DNA of 12,511 bases, from positions 1-12,511 of the forward strand of contig CAJPNZ010000092.1 of NCBI GenBank assembly GCA_905372155.1, written 5' to 3'. Below, in pieces: positions 1 through 7,256 of this stretch. How positions within the stretch are numbered: position 1 is the first letter of the stretch; the number at the start of each line of letters is the position of its first letter. The stretch is from Propionibacteriaceae bacterium (GTDB lineage Bacteria > Actinomycetota > Actinomycetes > Propionibacteriales > Propionibacteriaceae). Both the position numbers and the translations under genes were made by a program. The notes beneath the pieces are model-generated. The model ran no database searches and was not told where the DNA came from. It worked only from the letters and a program-made list of their open reading frames with translations.

Positions 1-12
1 AAAGGCATCACC

Positions 13-783
13 ATGACACTGACCAGCTCCCCCGAACTCACCGCCGCTACCCGCACCCCGTCCCCCCTGACGCTGACCCGCACCGTCGCCGTCGAGGCCC
101 GCAAGGTGACCAACACAGTCTCCGGCAAGGTGTTGCTGCCCCTCGGGGCGGCGCTGATGGCGGTTTTCGGCCTCGGCCGTGCATTCATCCCGTCCGCTGA
201 CATCACCTTCGGACGCATCGCCACCACCGCCTGCATCCCGGGGTCGTGGGTCATCATGGCGGCCTCGGTTCTGCTCATCAGCGGCGAGTTCACCCGGCGG
301 GAGGCCGCCATCACGTTCACCCTCGACCCGCGCCGCGGCCGGGTGCTGGCCGCGAAGGCCGTCGTGGCCGTGGGGCTGGCGCTCGCCGCCGCCTGCTGGG
401 CGCTGATCGTCGCCGGAGTTGCGTACCTGCTCGCCCCCGCCCTCGCCGGTGTCACGCTTCCCCCCGACCTCGAACCGGGCCGCATCGCCGTGGTTTTCGG
501 GGGGCTCGTCTTCACGACCCTGGCGGGGCTGGCCCTCGGGCTGCTCACCCGCAACGCCGTGGCACCCATCGTCGTGATGCTGGCGTGGCCCACCGTCTCG
601 ATGCTGGTCGCACGGTCCTCGGAGGTCGCGCAGAAGATCATCGCCTGGATCGACATCGAGCCGGTGGCCGCGCTGTTCCATTCCTCCGCCCAGGCGTGGG
701 CCCAGCTCGGCACCTCGGTGCTGGCCTGGATCGTCCTGCCCGGCGCGATCGGCGCCTGGCGGCTGTTCCGCGGGGACCTGTGA
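13..783 (+). CDS. ABC-2 type transporter permease
   Basis: This 256-residue protein is almost entirely hydrophobic after a polar N-terminus of about 35 residues. About six membrane segments are visible, near residues 39-59, 77-92, 111-140, 156-178, 182-200 and 234-250. The stretch GEFTRREAAITF followed by PRRGRVLAAK (residues 91-115) is the cytoplasmic loop typical of ABC-2 permeases, which form the channel of an ABC exporter. The substrate cannot be read from the sequence. Such permeases usually follow their ATPase gene, and the gene begins only 12 bases into the window with a weak AAAGG before the ATG, so the ATPase is probably just off the left edge. It converges on cydC, with 51 bases between the two stop codons. 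The family call is firm; the function is open. Confidence 0.85.
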   Translation: MTLTSSPELTAATRTPSPLTLTRTVAVEARKVTNTVSGKVLLPLGAALMAVFGLGRAFIPSADITFGRIATTACIPGSWVIMAASVLLISGEFTRREAAITFTLDPRRGRVLAAKAVVAVGLALAAACWALIVAGVAYLLAPALAGVTLPPDLEPGRIAVVFGGLVFTTLAGLALGLLTRNAVAPIVVMLAWPTVSMLVARSSEVAQKIIAWIDIEPVAALFHSSAQAWAQLGTSVLAWIVLPGAIGAWRLFRGDL

Positions 784-803
784 CCCGTCACCTGGCCACT
801 CCC

Positions 804-830
804 GGTCCCGGACGCGCTGCGTCCGGGACC
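804..830. terminator. Perfect 12-bp hairpin between convergent genes
   Basis: GGTCCCGGACGC and GCGTCCGGGACC form a perfect 12-bp GC-rich stem around a GCT loop. It starts 20 bases after the permease stop and ends 4 bases before the cydC stop codon, so it can serve both converging transcripts. There is no T-run on either strand, which is common for terminators in high-GC actinobacteria. Confidence 0.75.
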
Positions 831-834
831 GCCG

Positions 835-2397
835 TCACGCCAGGTGCAGTTCCCGGTCGCAGGCCGCGACCACGGCCGGGTCGTGGCTGATGACCAGCAC
901 CGCCCGCCCCTCGCAGGCACGCCACACGTCGCTCATCAGGGCCTCGGCGGTGGCCTGGTCGAGGTGCTCGGTGGGTTCGTCGAGGATCCACAGATCGCGG
1001 TCAGCCACCAGCAGCCTCGCCAGGGCCAGGCGGCGACGTTCCCCGCCGGAGAGGGTGCCGCCGTCCTCCCCGAGGAGCCGGCCGGGATCCAGCGGCAGGC
1101 CGGCGCGGTGCAGGGCGTCGCGGACCTGCTCGTCGGTGGCGTCCTTGTTGCCGATCCGCACGTTCTCGGCGACGGAGGTGGTGAAGATGTGGGCGTCCTG
1201 GGCCAGGTACCCGACCCGGCCGCCCCGCCGCACCGTGCCCGCGCGAGGCGGGATCAGCCCCATGGCGGTCACCGCCAAGGTGGTCTTGCCGATGCCGGAG
1301 GCGCCGGTGCAGGCCACCTTCTCCCCGGGTTTCACCACCAGGTCGAGGCCGTTTCGGAGCACCGGGGCGCCGGGCCAGCCGATGGCCACGCCGTCGAGTT
1401 CCAGTCCGGGGCCGGCCTCCCCGTCCGGGACGACGTCACCGGTGCCGACCGGGTCGGCGTCGAGAATCTCCCGGACGCGGGCCAGGGAGGAACGGGTGCG
1501 GGTCCACGTCTGGGCGGCCGCCACGAACGTCGCCAGCACCTCGTGCAGGGCAAGCGGCACCAGCGCCAGGACCGCCAGGAAGGTGGGGTGCATGGTCCCG
1601 GAGGCGACGGCGGGACCGCCGATCGCCAGTCCCGCGACCACGGCACCTCCTGCGGCGAGCACCTGCGCTGAGGTGGCCACGCCCCGCACCCACGCGCCGC
1701 GTGCCTCCAGCCGTTTCAGCCGGTCGTCGACCTCCAGCAGCCTCGCCAGGGAGGTGTGTTCGGCGCCGTAGGCGACCAGGTCGGGGGCGGTGCGGGCCAC
1801 CTCACGGACGGCGTCGGCGAGCTCCCCGCGGGTCGGGGCGGCGTCACGGTCGGCGGCAAAGGTGGCGCGCTGCGCGAGCAGGGGCACCACGACCCCGGCC
1901 AGCAGGGTGGTGGCGAACAGCGCCACCCCCGCCCACGGCGAGATGACCGCGATCCCAACCGAAGCGCCGGTGATCACCAGCAGGCCCGATGCGACGGGAA
2001 TCAGCACCCTAACCACGACGTCGGTGACGGCTTCGGTGTCGGCGACCACCCGGGTCAGCAGGTCGCCGCGGCGGGCGCCGATCAGGGTGGTGCGGGCCAG
2101 CGAGTCGTAGGTGCGCATCCGCAGCCCCGACTGCATCCGCAACGCGACGTCGTGCCCGACGAGACGCTCCACGTAACGGAACACCCCGCGCGAGATCGCG
2201 AAGGTTCGCACCCCCACGGCCGGGGCCTGGAGGTACAGCACGGGGGGCAGCAGGGCTGCGAAACTGATCAGCCACGCGGAGATCCCCATCAGCGCCACCG
2301 ACGACGCCGACGCCGCGACGGCCAGCAGCACCGCTAGCCCCAGGCGCAGCCGACCCAGCGGGATGGCGCGGATCAGGTCCGTGAGCAGCCCCCTCAC
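835..2397 (-). CDS. cydC: CydC, ABC transporter permease/ATPase for cytochrome bd assembly
   Basis: This 520-residue half-transporter is the partner of CydD. The CydDC heterodimer exports reductant (thiols, or haem-linked activity, in studied bacteria) and is required to assemble the bd oxidase. A membrane domain spans about residues 1-295 and includes the CydC-type motif RYVERLVGHDVALR (74-87). The nucleotide-binding domain follows, with Walker A GASGIGKTT (365-373), Q-loop Q400, signature LSGGERRR (449-456), Walker B DLWILDEPT (468-476) and switch His505. The start is a GTG whose last two bases form the TGA of cydD (GTGA overlap), with GAGG about ten bases upstream inside cydD. That implies translational coupling. 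A longer reading frame on the same strand extends upstream, but its first 493 residues are low-complexity Arg/Gly/Ala sequence antisense to nothing and out of frame over cydD, so they are not real. Confidence 0.93.
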   Translation of the reverse strand: MRGLLTDLIRAIPLGRLRLGLAVLLAVAASASSVALMGISAWLISFAALLPPVLYLQAPAVGVRTFAISRGVFRYVERLVGHDVALRMQSGLRMRTYDSLARTTLIGARRGDLLTRVVADTEAVTDVVVRVLIPVASGLLVITGASVGIAVISPWAGVALFATTLLAGVVVPLLAQRATFAADRDAAPTRGELADAVREVARTAPDLVAYGAEHTSLARLLEVDDRLKRLEARGAWVRGVATSAQVLAAGGAVVAGLAIGGPAVASGTMHPTFLAVLALVPLALHEVLATFVAAAQTWTRTRSSLARVREILDADPVGTGDVVPDGEAGPGLELDGVAIGWPGAPVLRNGLDLVVKPGEKVACTGASGIGKTTLAVTAMGLIPPRAGTVRRGGRVGYLAQDAHIFTTSVAENVRIGNKDATDEQVRDALHRAGLPLDPGRLLGEDGGTLSGGERRRLALARLLVADRDLWILDEPTEHLDQATAEALMSDVWRACEGRAVLVISHDPAVVAACDRELHLA

Positions 2398-3989
2398 AGC
2401 GCCACCACCTCGTCGGCGGCCGCCAGCACGGCGCTGCGGTGGCTGACCACCAGCGCACCCGCCCCCGAGTCGCGCACGGCGCGGATCACGGCCGCCTCGG
2501 CGTCCGCGTCGAGCCCCGCGGTGGGTTCGTCGAGGATCAGCAGCCGCGCCTCGCCGTGCCGGATCCGGATCAACGCCCGGGCCAGCGCCACCCGTCGCCG
2601 CTCCCCGGCCGACAGGCCCTCGCCGTCGTCGCCGACGGCTTTGCCGAGGGGAAAATCGGCCCCGGCGTCGCGCAGGGCGGCTGCGAGTTCCGCATCCGGG
2701 ACGCCGGGATGTCCCAGGGCGACGTTGTCGCCGACGGTGCCGGTCACCATGCCGGGATTCTGCCCGACCCAGGCGGTGCGGGCCCGCCACCGCGTGACGT
2801 CGAGGCCGGTCAGGTCGGCCCCATCGATCAGGACCCGGCCGGAGTCGGGGCGTTGGAAACCCATCACCAGGCCCAGGGCCGTGGATTTCCCGCCTCCAGA
2901 GGCCCCGGTGAGGGCCACCACACGGCCCTCCGGCACGTCGAGGGACAATCCGGTGATGGCGGGGGTGGTGGTTCCCGGCCAGGTGAAGGTGACCTCGTCG
3001 AGGGTCAGTCGCGACCCCTCGGGAAGGCCACCGCCGCCGGGTTCGTCCCCCAGCTCGATCAGGTCGAGGGCGGCGTTCGCGGCGGCCACGCCGTCGGCGG
3101 AGTCGTGGAAGTGAACCCCCACCTGCCGCACCGGCAGGAAGGCCTCGGGCGCGAGGATCAGCACGAACAGGGCGGCCTCGAAGGGCATCTCGCCGCCGGC
3201 GAGCCGGAACCCCACGGTCACCGCCACGAGCGCCACCGACAGCGACGCCAGCAGCTCCAGTGCGAACGAGGACAGGAAGGCGGTGTAGAGAACCTTGATG
3301 GTCTGGCCGCGGAACTGTTCCTCCGTGATTTCCAGGCCCCTGCGCTGGGCCCGGGCGCGTGCGAAGGCCTGGAGGGTCGGCAGGCCCTGGATGAGGTCGG
3401 CGAAGTGGTTGGCCAGCTTGTCGGCGCGCGTGAAGGCGCGGCGGGTCGCGGCCTGCGTGGTCCAGCCGATCAGGGCCATGAAGACGGGCACCAGCGGCAG
3501 CGTGAACGCGACGATGAGGGCGCTCGGCCAGTCGGCCAGCAGCAGCACCCCACCGACCAGGAAGGGCACGCTCGCCGCCAGGCCGAGCTGCGGCAGATAT
3601 TTGGAGAAGTAGCCGTCCAGCGCGTCGAGGCCGGTGGTGGTGACCTTCGTCAGCGTCGCGGATGAGGCCACCGGGCGGATCAGGTGCGCGGCGAGCGCGT
3701 CGCGCCGCAGCCGCGACTTCACGGCCGCCGCGGAGCGGTGCGCCAGCACCGAGTTGGCCCAGGCCAGCAGGCCGCGCGCCGCGAAGATGGCGAGCAGCAG
3801 CACCAGGGTGGGCAGCCAGTCGCCGGGCAGTGCCCGGTAGGTGAGGACGATCGCGACGGCGCGCGCCAGCAGCCACGCCTGGGCGATCACCAGCCCCGAG
3901 GTCAGGATGCCGACGAGAACCGAGGCGATCAGGTAGTTCCTGGTCGCCTCGGCGCGTTTCAGGAGTCTGGGCTCCACGGGTCCGGGCAT
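2394..3989 (-). CDS. cydD: CydD, ABC transporter permease/ATPase for cytochrome bd assembly
   Basis: This 531-residue protein is the first half of the CydDC exporter. The transmembrane domain covers about residues 15-300. The ATPase domain has Walker A GASGGGKST (362-370), Walker B RLLILDEPT (482-490) and switch His517. Its signature reads LSAGERRR (459-466), with Ala in place of the first Gly of LSGGQ. CydD proteins often vary here, so this is not evidence of inactivity. It lies 28 bases after cydB and overlaps cydC by 4 bases. No convincing Shine-Dalgarno sequence precedes this ATG. A TATCCT seven bases upstream suggests the gene may also be made from its own leaderless transcript, and a GTG four codons downstream is an alternative start. 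The family is certain; the exact start is less so. Confidence 0.92.
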   Translation of the reverse strand: MPGPVEPRLLKRAEATRNYLIASVLVGILTSGLVIAQAWLLARAVAIVLTYRALPGDWLPTLVLLLAIFAARGLLAWANSVLAHRSAAAVKSRLRRDALAAHLIRPVASSATLTKVTTTGLDALDGYFSKYLPQLGLAASVPFLVGGVLLLADWPSALIVAFTLPLVPVFMALIGWTTQAATRRAFTRADKLANHFADLIQGLPTLQAFARARAQRRGLEITEEQFRGQTIKVLYTAFLSSFALELLASLSVALVAVTVGFRLAGGEMPFEAALFVLILAPEAFLPVRQVGVHFHDSADGVAAANAALDLIELGDEPGGGGLPEGSRLTLDEVTFTWPGTTTPAITGLSLDVPEGRVVALTGASGGGKSTALGLVMGFQRPDSGRVLIDGADLTGLDVTRWRARTAWVGQNPGMVTGTVGDNVALGHPGVPDAELAAALRDAGADFPLGKAVGDDGEGLSAGERRRVALARALIRIRHGEARLLILDEPTAGLDADAEAAVIRAVRDSGAGALVVSHRSAVLAAADEVVAL

Positions 3990-3996
3990 GCGGGCA

Positions 3997-4002
3997 AGGA
4001 TA
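3997..4002 (-). promoter_or_regulatory. Possible internal -10 element before cydD
   Basis: On the minus strand TATCCT ends seven bases before the cydD ATG, so transcription would begin at or next to the start codon. The other leaderless candidates in this window have the same geometry. No -35 is visible at 16-18 bases, and the short cydB-cydD gap offers no Shine-Dalgarno sequence. This could be a weak internal promoter for cydDC, or chance. Confidence 0.25.
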
Positions 4003-4017
4003 GGGGTGGGTGGAGGA

Positions 4018-5082
4018 TCAGTAGACGATCTTGTCCGGGATGTTCTTGGTGCTGATGCGCCTGCTGAACACCCAGTAGCTCCACGCCTGGTAGGCCAGCA
4101 CGATGGGCACGAAGATCACGGCCGCCCAGGTCATGATCGTCAGGGTCGTCTCGGAGCTGGCGGCGGTGACGATGTTGAGGCGGGCCGCCACCGGCTGCGA
4201 CTCGTCCTGCGCGAACCCCAGGTTGCCGTACATCCGCACGAACAGTCCCGCGACCATCGCGAGGATGGACAGGCCACCCAGCACGAAACCCCAGCCCTCC
4301 CGTTCCCGGTGGACGGTCATGAACACCGACGCCGCCAGCGCGGCCACGGCGGCCGCGGCCGTGACCCACCCGAGCGCGGCGAAGTTCCCGAACTCGGAAG
4401 CTGCGGGCCAGAACGCGTGCTGGCAGACCACGAAGACCGCCAGCAGCCCGACGACCGGCCAACCCCAGGTGTGCACGAACCCGCGGGTGCGGTCGTGGAT
4501 CTCGCCGCGCGACTTCAACGCCAGGAAGGTGGCGCCGTGCACCAGGAACAGGGCGACGAACAGCACCCCGCCCAGCAGCGCGAACGGACCGAACAACCCG
4601 AAGAAGCTGCCGTTCCACAGCTTGCCGTCGTTGGCCAGGCCGATCGCGAAGTTCGCGAACCCGACGCCCAGTACCAGGGCCGCCGTCAGCGACCCGTAGG
4701 TGGCGAAGACATCGAACATCTTGCGCCACTTGGCGTCGGGATGTTTGGAGCGGTACTCGAACGCCACCCCGCGCAGGATCAGCCCCACCAGCACCAGCAG
4801 CAGCGGCAGGTAGAGCCCGGAGAACAAGGTGGCGTACCAGCCGGGGAAGGCCGCGAAGGTGGCGCCGCCCGCGGTCAGCAGCCACACCTCGTTGCCGTCC
4901 CAGGTGGGGCCGATGGTGTTGACCATCACGCGGCGTTCCTTGTCGTTTCGACCGAGCACGGGCAGGAGCATGGCGACGCCGAAGTCGAAGCCCTCCAGGA
5001 AGAAGAAGCCGATCCACAAAACGGCGATCAGCAGAAACCAGACGACGTTCAGCGCCGGGACGGCGGTTTCAAGCAGAGGCAT
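4018..5082 (-). CDS. cydB: Cytochrome bd quinol oxidase subunit II (CydB)
   Basis: This 354-residue membrane protein is the second subunit of the bd-type terminal oxidase. It scaffolds CydA and contributes the proton and oxygen paths. The family landmarks are in place: GFDFG (31-35) in the first helix and NTIGPTWDGNEVWL (55-68), which contains the conserved WDGN around the Asp that corresponds to E. coli CydB Asp58. About eight or nine hydrophobic helices follow, and the length is close to other actinobacterial CydB proteins. The gene starts 14 bases after cydA with a good ribosome-binding site, so the two subunits should be co-translated. No short CydX-like third subunit is seen between cydB and cydD, where only 28 bases lie. 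Confidence 0.96.
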   Translation of the reverse strand: MPLLETAVPALNVVWFLLIAVLWIGFFFLEGFDFGVAMLLPVLGRNDKERRVMVNTIGPTWDGNEVWLLTAGGATFAAFPGWYATLFSGLYLPLLLVLVGLILRGVAFEYRSKHPDAKWRKMFDVFATYGSLTAALVLGVGFANFAIGLANDGKLWNGSFFGLFGPFALLGGVLFVALFLVHGATFLALKSRGEIHDRTRGFVHTWGWPVVGLLAVFVVCQHAFWPAASEFGNFAALGWVTAAAAVAALAASVFMTVHREREGWGFVLGGLSILAMVAGLFVRMYGNLGFAQDESQPVAARLNIVTAASSETTLTIMTWAAVIFVPIVLAYQAWSYWVFSRRISTKNIPDKIVY

Positions 5083-5087
5083 GTCAA

Positions 5088-5093
5088 CTCTCC
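5088..5093 (-). promoter_or_regulatory. Ribosome-binding site of cydB
   Basis: GGAGAG lies in the 14-base cydA-cydB gap, five bases before the cydB ATG. It fixes the start of cydB, and it contrasts with cydA and cydD, which have no Shine-Dalgarno sequence. Confidence 0.75.
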
Positions 5094-5096
5094 AGC

Positions 5097-6569
5097 TCAG
5101 TACGCGAAGGACATGGGGGCGTCGGGATCCTCGGAGACCTTCGGTTCGGTCACCTCGGGCAGACCCTTGGCCGTGTAGCGGAGGAACAGGCCGACCTCGA
5201 TCACCGCCAGCAGGCCGTACAGCAGCGTGTAGACGATCAGCGAGAACAACACGTCACCTGCGCTCGTGGTGGGGGAGATGCCAGCCTCGGTGGGCATGAC
5301 GCCCGCCACCAGCCAGGGTTGGCGTCCCATCTCGGTGAAGATCCAGCCGAACGAGATCCCGAGCAGCGGCAGCAGCGGCATCGCGGCCATCAGCGTCGTC
5401 CACAACTTCGACGGTTTGGGGGTGCGTCCCTTGCGGATCACCCACAGCAGGTAGATCCCGATCAGCAGGCCGAGACCACCGAAGACCATCATCATGCGGA
5501 ACGACCAGTAGGTGACGTTCACGTCCGGGATCGGGTTGATGCCGCCGTATCTTCCGGCGAGCTGCTCGGCGTACTGGGACTGGAGTTTCGTCTGCGACCC
5601 GTCCTGCAGCGAGTAGCCGTGCCGGGCGTACTGCTCGCGGATGGTGTCGATGCCCTTGATCTGCGGCACCCCGGCGATGATCGACAGGATGTTCGGGACC
5701 TTGATGTCGACGACTGTGCCGGTCTGGTCGGCGTTGGGTAGGGTCAGCAGCGAGAAGTCGCCGGTGTCCTCGAAGGCCCCCTCGGCGGCGGCGATCTTCG
5801 ACGGTTGGAGCTGCGTGATGGCTTTGGCCTGCGCGTCGCCGGTGTAGAAGGTGAGGGCGGAACCGGCGATCAGGACCCAGGCTCCGAATTTCGTCGCCCA
5901 CCGGTAGGTGGCCGCGTCCTCCTCGGAGACTCCCGGCCTTGCCAGGTGCCAGGCGGAGATGCCCGCGATCAACCCGCCCACGACCATGTAGGAGGCGAAG
6001 ATGACGTGCGGCAGTGCGGACAGCAGCAGCGGGTTGGTCAGGACCTCCAGGAATCCGCCCACGCCGTCGAGCTCGGCGCGTCCCAGCTCGGAGTTGAACT
6101 TGGTGCCCACCGGGTTCTGCATCCAGGAGTTCGCGGCCAGGATGAACACCGACGACAGCATGGTGCCGATGGCAGCGGCGTAGATGCAGGCCAGGTGGAT
6201 CTTCTTCGGTAGCTTGTCCCAGCCGAAGATCCACAGCCCCAGGAAGGTGGACTCGAGGAAGAAGGCGATCAGGGCCTCCAGCGCCAGGGGGGCGCCGAAG
6301 ACGTCGCCGACGAAGCGGGAGTACTCCGACCAGTTCATCCCGAACTGGAACTCCTGGACGATGCCCGTCACCACGCCGAGGGCGAAGTTGATGAGGAAAA
6401 GCTTCCCGAAGAACTTCGTCAGCCGCAGGTACCGCTCCTTGCTGGTGCGCACCCAGATCGTCTGGAGAACCGCCACGAGCATCGACATCGCAATCGTGAT
6501 CGGCACGAAGAGAAAATGGTAGACGGTGGTGATCCCAAATTGCCACCGTGCTATTGCGACGGGGTCCAT
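5097..6569 (-). CDS. cydA: Cytochrome bd quinol oxidase subunit I (CydA)
   Basis: This 490-residue catalytic subunit oxidises quinol at the outer face and reduces oxygen at the b595/d haem pair. Residues matching E. coli ligands are visible. His18 corresponds to His19, Glu98 and Glu106 to Glu99 and Glu107, and His188 to His186. A Met in WSFRMMM (356-361) corresponds to Met393, and GRQPW spans 415-419. In the Q-loop, Lys259 and Glu264 keep the five-residue spacing of the E. coli quinol-site Lys252/Glu257 pair. The Q-loop is the short form usual in Gram-positive bacteria, and the protein is about 30 residues shorter than E. coli CydA. Menaquinol is therefore the likely donor (inference). It is the first gene of cydABDC and has no Shine-Dalgarno sequence. 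The ATG sits six bases after a -10 element, so translation is probably leaderless. Confidence 0.97.
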   Translation of the reverse strand: MDPVAIARWQFGITTVYHFLFVPITIAMSMLVAVLQTIWVRTSKERYLRLTKFFGKLFLINFALGVVTGIVQEFQFGMNWSEYSRFVGDVFGAPLALEALIAFFLESTFLGLWIFGWDKLPKKIHLACIYAAAIGTMLSSVFILAANSWMQNPVGTKFNSELGRAELDGVGGFLEVLTNPLLLSALPHVIFASYMVVGGLIAGISAWHLARPGVSEEDAATYRWATKFGAWVLIAGSALTFYTGDAQAKAITQLQPSKIAAAEGAFEDTGDFSLLTLPNADQTGTVVDIKVPNILSIIAGVPQIKGIDTIREQYARHGYSLQDGSQTKLQSQYAEQLAGRYGGINPIPDVNVTYWSFRMMMVFGGLGLLIGIYLLWVIRKGRTPKPSKLWTTLMAAMPLLPLLGISFGWIFTEMGRQPWLVAGVMPTEAGISPTTSAGDVLFSLIVYTLLYGLLAVIEVGLFLRYTAKGLPEVTEPKVSEDPDAPMSFAY

Positions 6570-6575
6570 GGGCGG

Positions 6576-6604
6576 AACCTACTACACGAGAATTAAAATT
6601 TCAA
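6576..6604 (-). promoter_or_regulatory. cydA: Leaderless promoter of cydABDC
   Basis: On the minus strand, TTGAAA (6604-6599) is a near-consensus -35. It is followed after exactly 17 bases by TAGGTT (6581-6576), a TANNNT -10. Six further bases bring the predicted transcription start onto the A of the cydA ATG. The spacer contains GTGTAGTA, whose half-site recurs in the palindrome at 7147-7161, and the spacer is AT-rich compared with the flanking genes. Confidence 0.7.
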
Positions 6605-6694
6605 CATGTCGACAAGAAGTCCCGATGAATTTGTTGTGGGAAATTGGTGAGCTCTTCTCCGGCTGACCTCGCCGGGGGCTTGACCACTGCCCCG

Positions 6695-6700
6695 TAGAAT
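6695..6700 (+). promoter_or_regulatory. -10 element of the BlaI-like regulator gene
   Basis: TAGAAT ends six bases before the ATG of the divergent regulator, which places the transcription start on the ATG itself. No Shine-Dalgarno sequence lies upstream of this start. A TTGACC is present but only nine bases away, too close to act as its -35, and no -35 is seen at 16-18 bases. Confidence 0.55.
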
Positions 6701-6706
6701 GCCGTC

Positions 6707-7039
6707 ATGGTGTCCCGGGGCGAGCTGGAGCAGCAGGTGATGGTGCTGCTGTGGCGGGCCGGTGAGCCGTTGACCGTCGCCGACGTCCAGGAGCTGTTGG
6801 CGCGTGAGCGGGACCTGGCCTACACCACCGTCATGACGGTGCTGGACCGGCTCGCGAAGAAAGGCCTTGCCAGACGCGAGCGCCGCGGCCGGGCGTGGTG
6901 CTACGAGCCGGCTGATCCGCAGCCGGTGGTCCTGGCCCGTGAGATGGTCGACCTTCTTCGGGACGTGCCCGCCGAGGTTCGTGACGAGGCCCTGCGCCTC
7001 CTGTCCGAGTCGCTGTCCCCGCCTTCCCTCACCCCCTGA
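6707..7039 (+). CDS. BlaI/MecI/CopY-family winged-helix transcriptional regulator
   Basis: This 110-residue protein has the penicillinase-repressor fold. Residues 7-70 form the winged helix. AYTTVMTVLDRLAKKGL (39-55) is the recognition helix motif seen in BlaI, MecI and CopY, and a basic wing RRERRGRAWCYEP (56-68) follows. A short helical tail (about 72-102) would dimerise. Family members are usually repressors that bind paired TACA/TGTA-type half-sites. Those working in beta-lactam sensing are encoded beside a BlaR1/MecR1 membrane protease; none is here, so the signal is unknown. It is transcribed divergently from cydA across 137 bases, making cyd and its own gene the natural candidate targets (inference). 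Cys65 in the wing is the only cysteine. The start rests on the leaderless -10 spacing. Confidence 0.9.
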   Translation: MVSRGELEQQVMVLLWRAGEPLTVADVQELLARERDLAYTTVMTVLDRLAKKGLARRERRGRAWCYEPADPQPVVLAREMVDLLRDVPAEVRDEALRLLSESLSPPSLTP

Positions 7040-7062
7040 CCGAGTGCGCATTATGTCATTTG

Positions 7063-7098
7063 GAAAGATTTTGTAGCGTATACGGTACAAAATCTTTC
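7063..7098. repeat. Near-perfect 36-bp palindrome
   Basis: GAAAGATTTTGTA (7063-7075) and TACAAAATCTTTC (7086-7098) are exact inverted copies. The centre CGTATACG (7077-7084) is itself a palindrome, leaving only one mismatched G/G pair across all 36 bases. The sequence is strikingly AT-rich for this window. It begins 24 bases after the regulator stop codon. It could be a terminator for that gene, but the stem is weak and no T-run follows the right arm. Symmetry carried through the centre fits better with a binding site for a dimeric protein. Confidence 0.85.
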
Positions 7099-7126
7099 GC
7101 GATGTCGCACAAAGTTTCATCTGGGC

Positions 7127-7148
7127 GTTCTTGGCGTTCGTTAAGAAC
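7127..7148. repeat. Small inverted repeat with direct-repeat centre
   Basis: GTTCTT (7127-7132) and AAGAAC (7143-7148) are inverted with a 10-base spacer. GGCGTTC occurs twice in direct orientation just around it (7124-7130 and 7133-7139, nine-base period). It sits in the AT-rich stretch before the nuclease gene and may be part of an operator region. Its short length keeps confidence low. Confidence 0.35.
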
Positions 7149-7161
7149 TACGAGTCGTAGT
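7147..7161. promoter_or_regulatory. Candidate operator: 15-bp palindrome
   Basis: ACTACGA, one G, then TCGTAGT is a perfect palindrome with a one-base centre, the geometry of a repressor-dimer site. The ACTAC/GTAGT half-site also occurs at 6581-6585, overlapping the cydA -10, and GTAGTA recurs at 7180-7185. It lies about 100 bases upstream of the nuclease gene and downstream of the BlaI-like gene. Binding by the BlaI-like protein is a guess; a regulator of the nuclease gene is equally possible. Confidence 0.4.
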
Positions 7162-7256
7162 AATCACATACGACAATGGGTAGTAGAAATGACGGTGTTT
7201 TCCACAAGTGGGAGGTGGCGTGGAGAATCGCGGATTCCGCCGCCCATGATGAAGAC

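Noticed and set aside
835..3876. A 1013-residue minus-strand open frame spanning cydC and most of cydD
   Set aside because: Only its last 520 residues are CydC. The earlier part is out-of-frame translation of cydD, rich in Arg/Gly/Ala/Pro, a usual artefact of high-GC DNA.
6640..6660. TTGTGGG as a possible Rex redox-repressor half-site upstream of cydA
   Set aside because: The second half that would complete the TTGTGAA-N4-TTCACAA dyad does not match, so no Rex site can be claimed.
7047..7062. A stretch (GTGCGCATTATGTCAT) that resembles parts of XerC and XerD arms of dif sites
   Set aside because: It lacks the 28-bp two-arm layout and 6-base centre of dif, and no recombinase or chromosome-terminus feature is nearby. 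It is probably coincidence.
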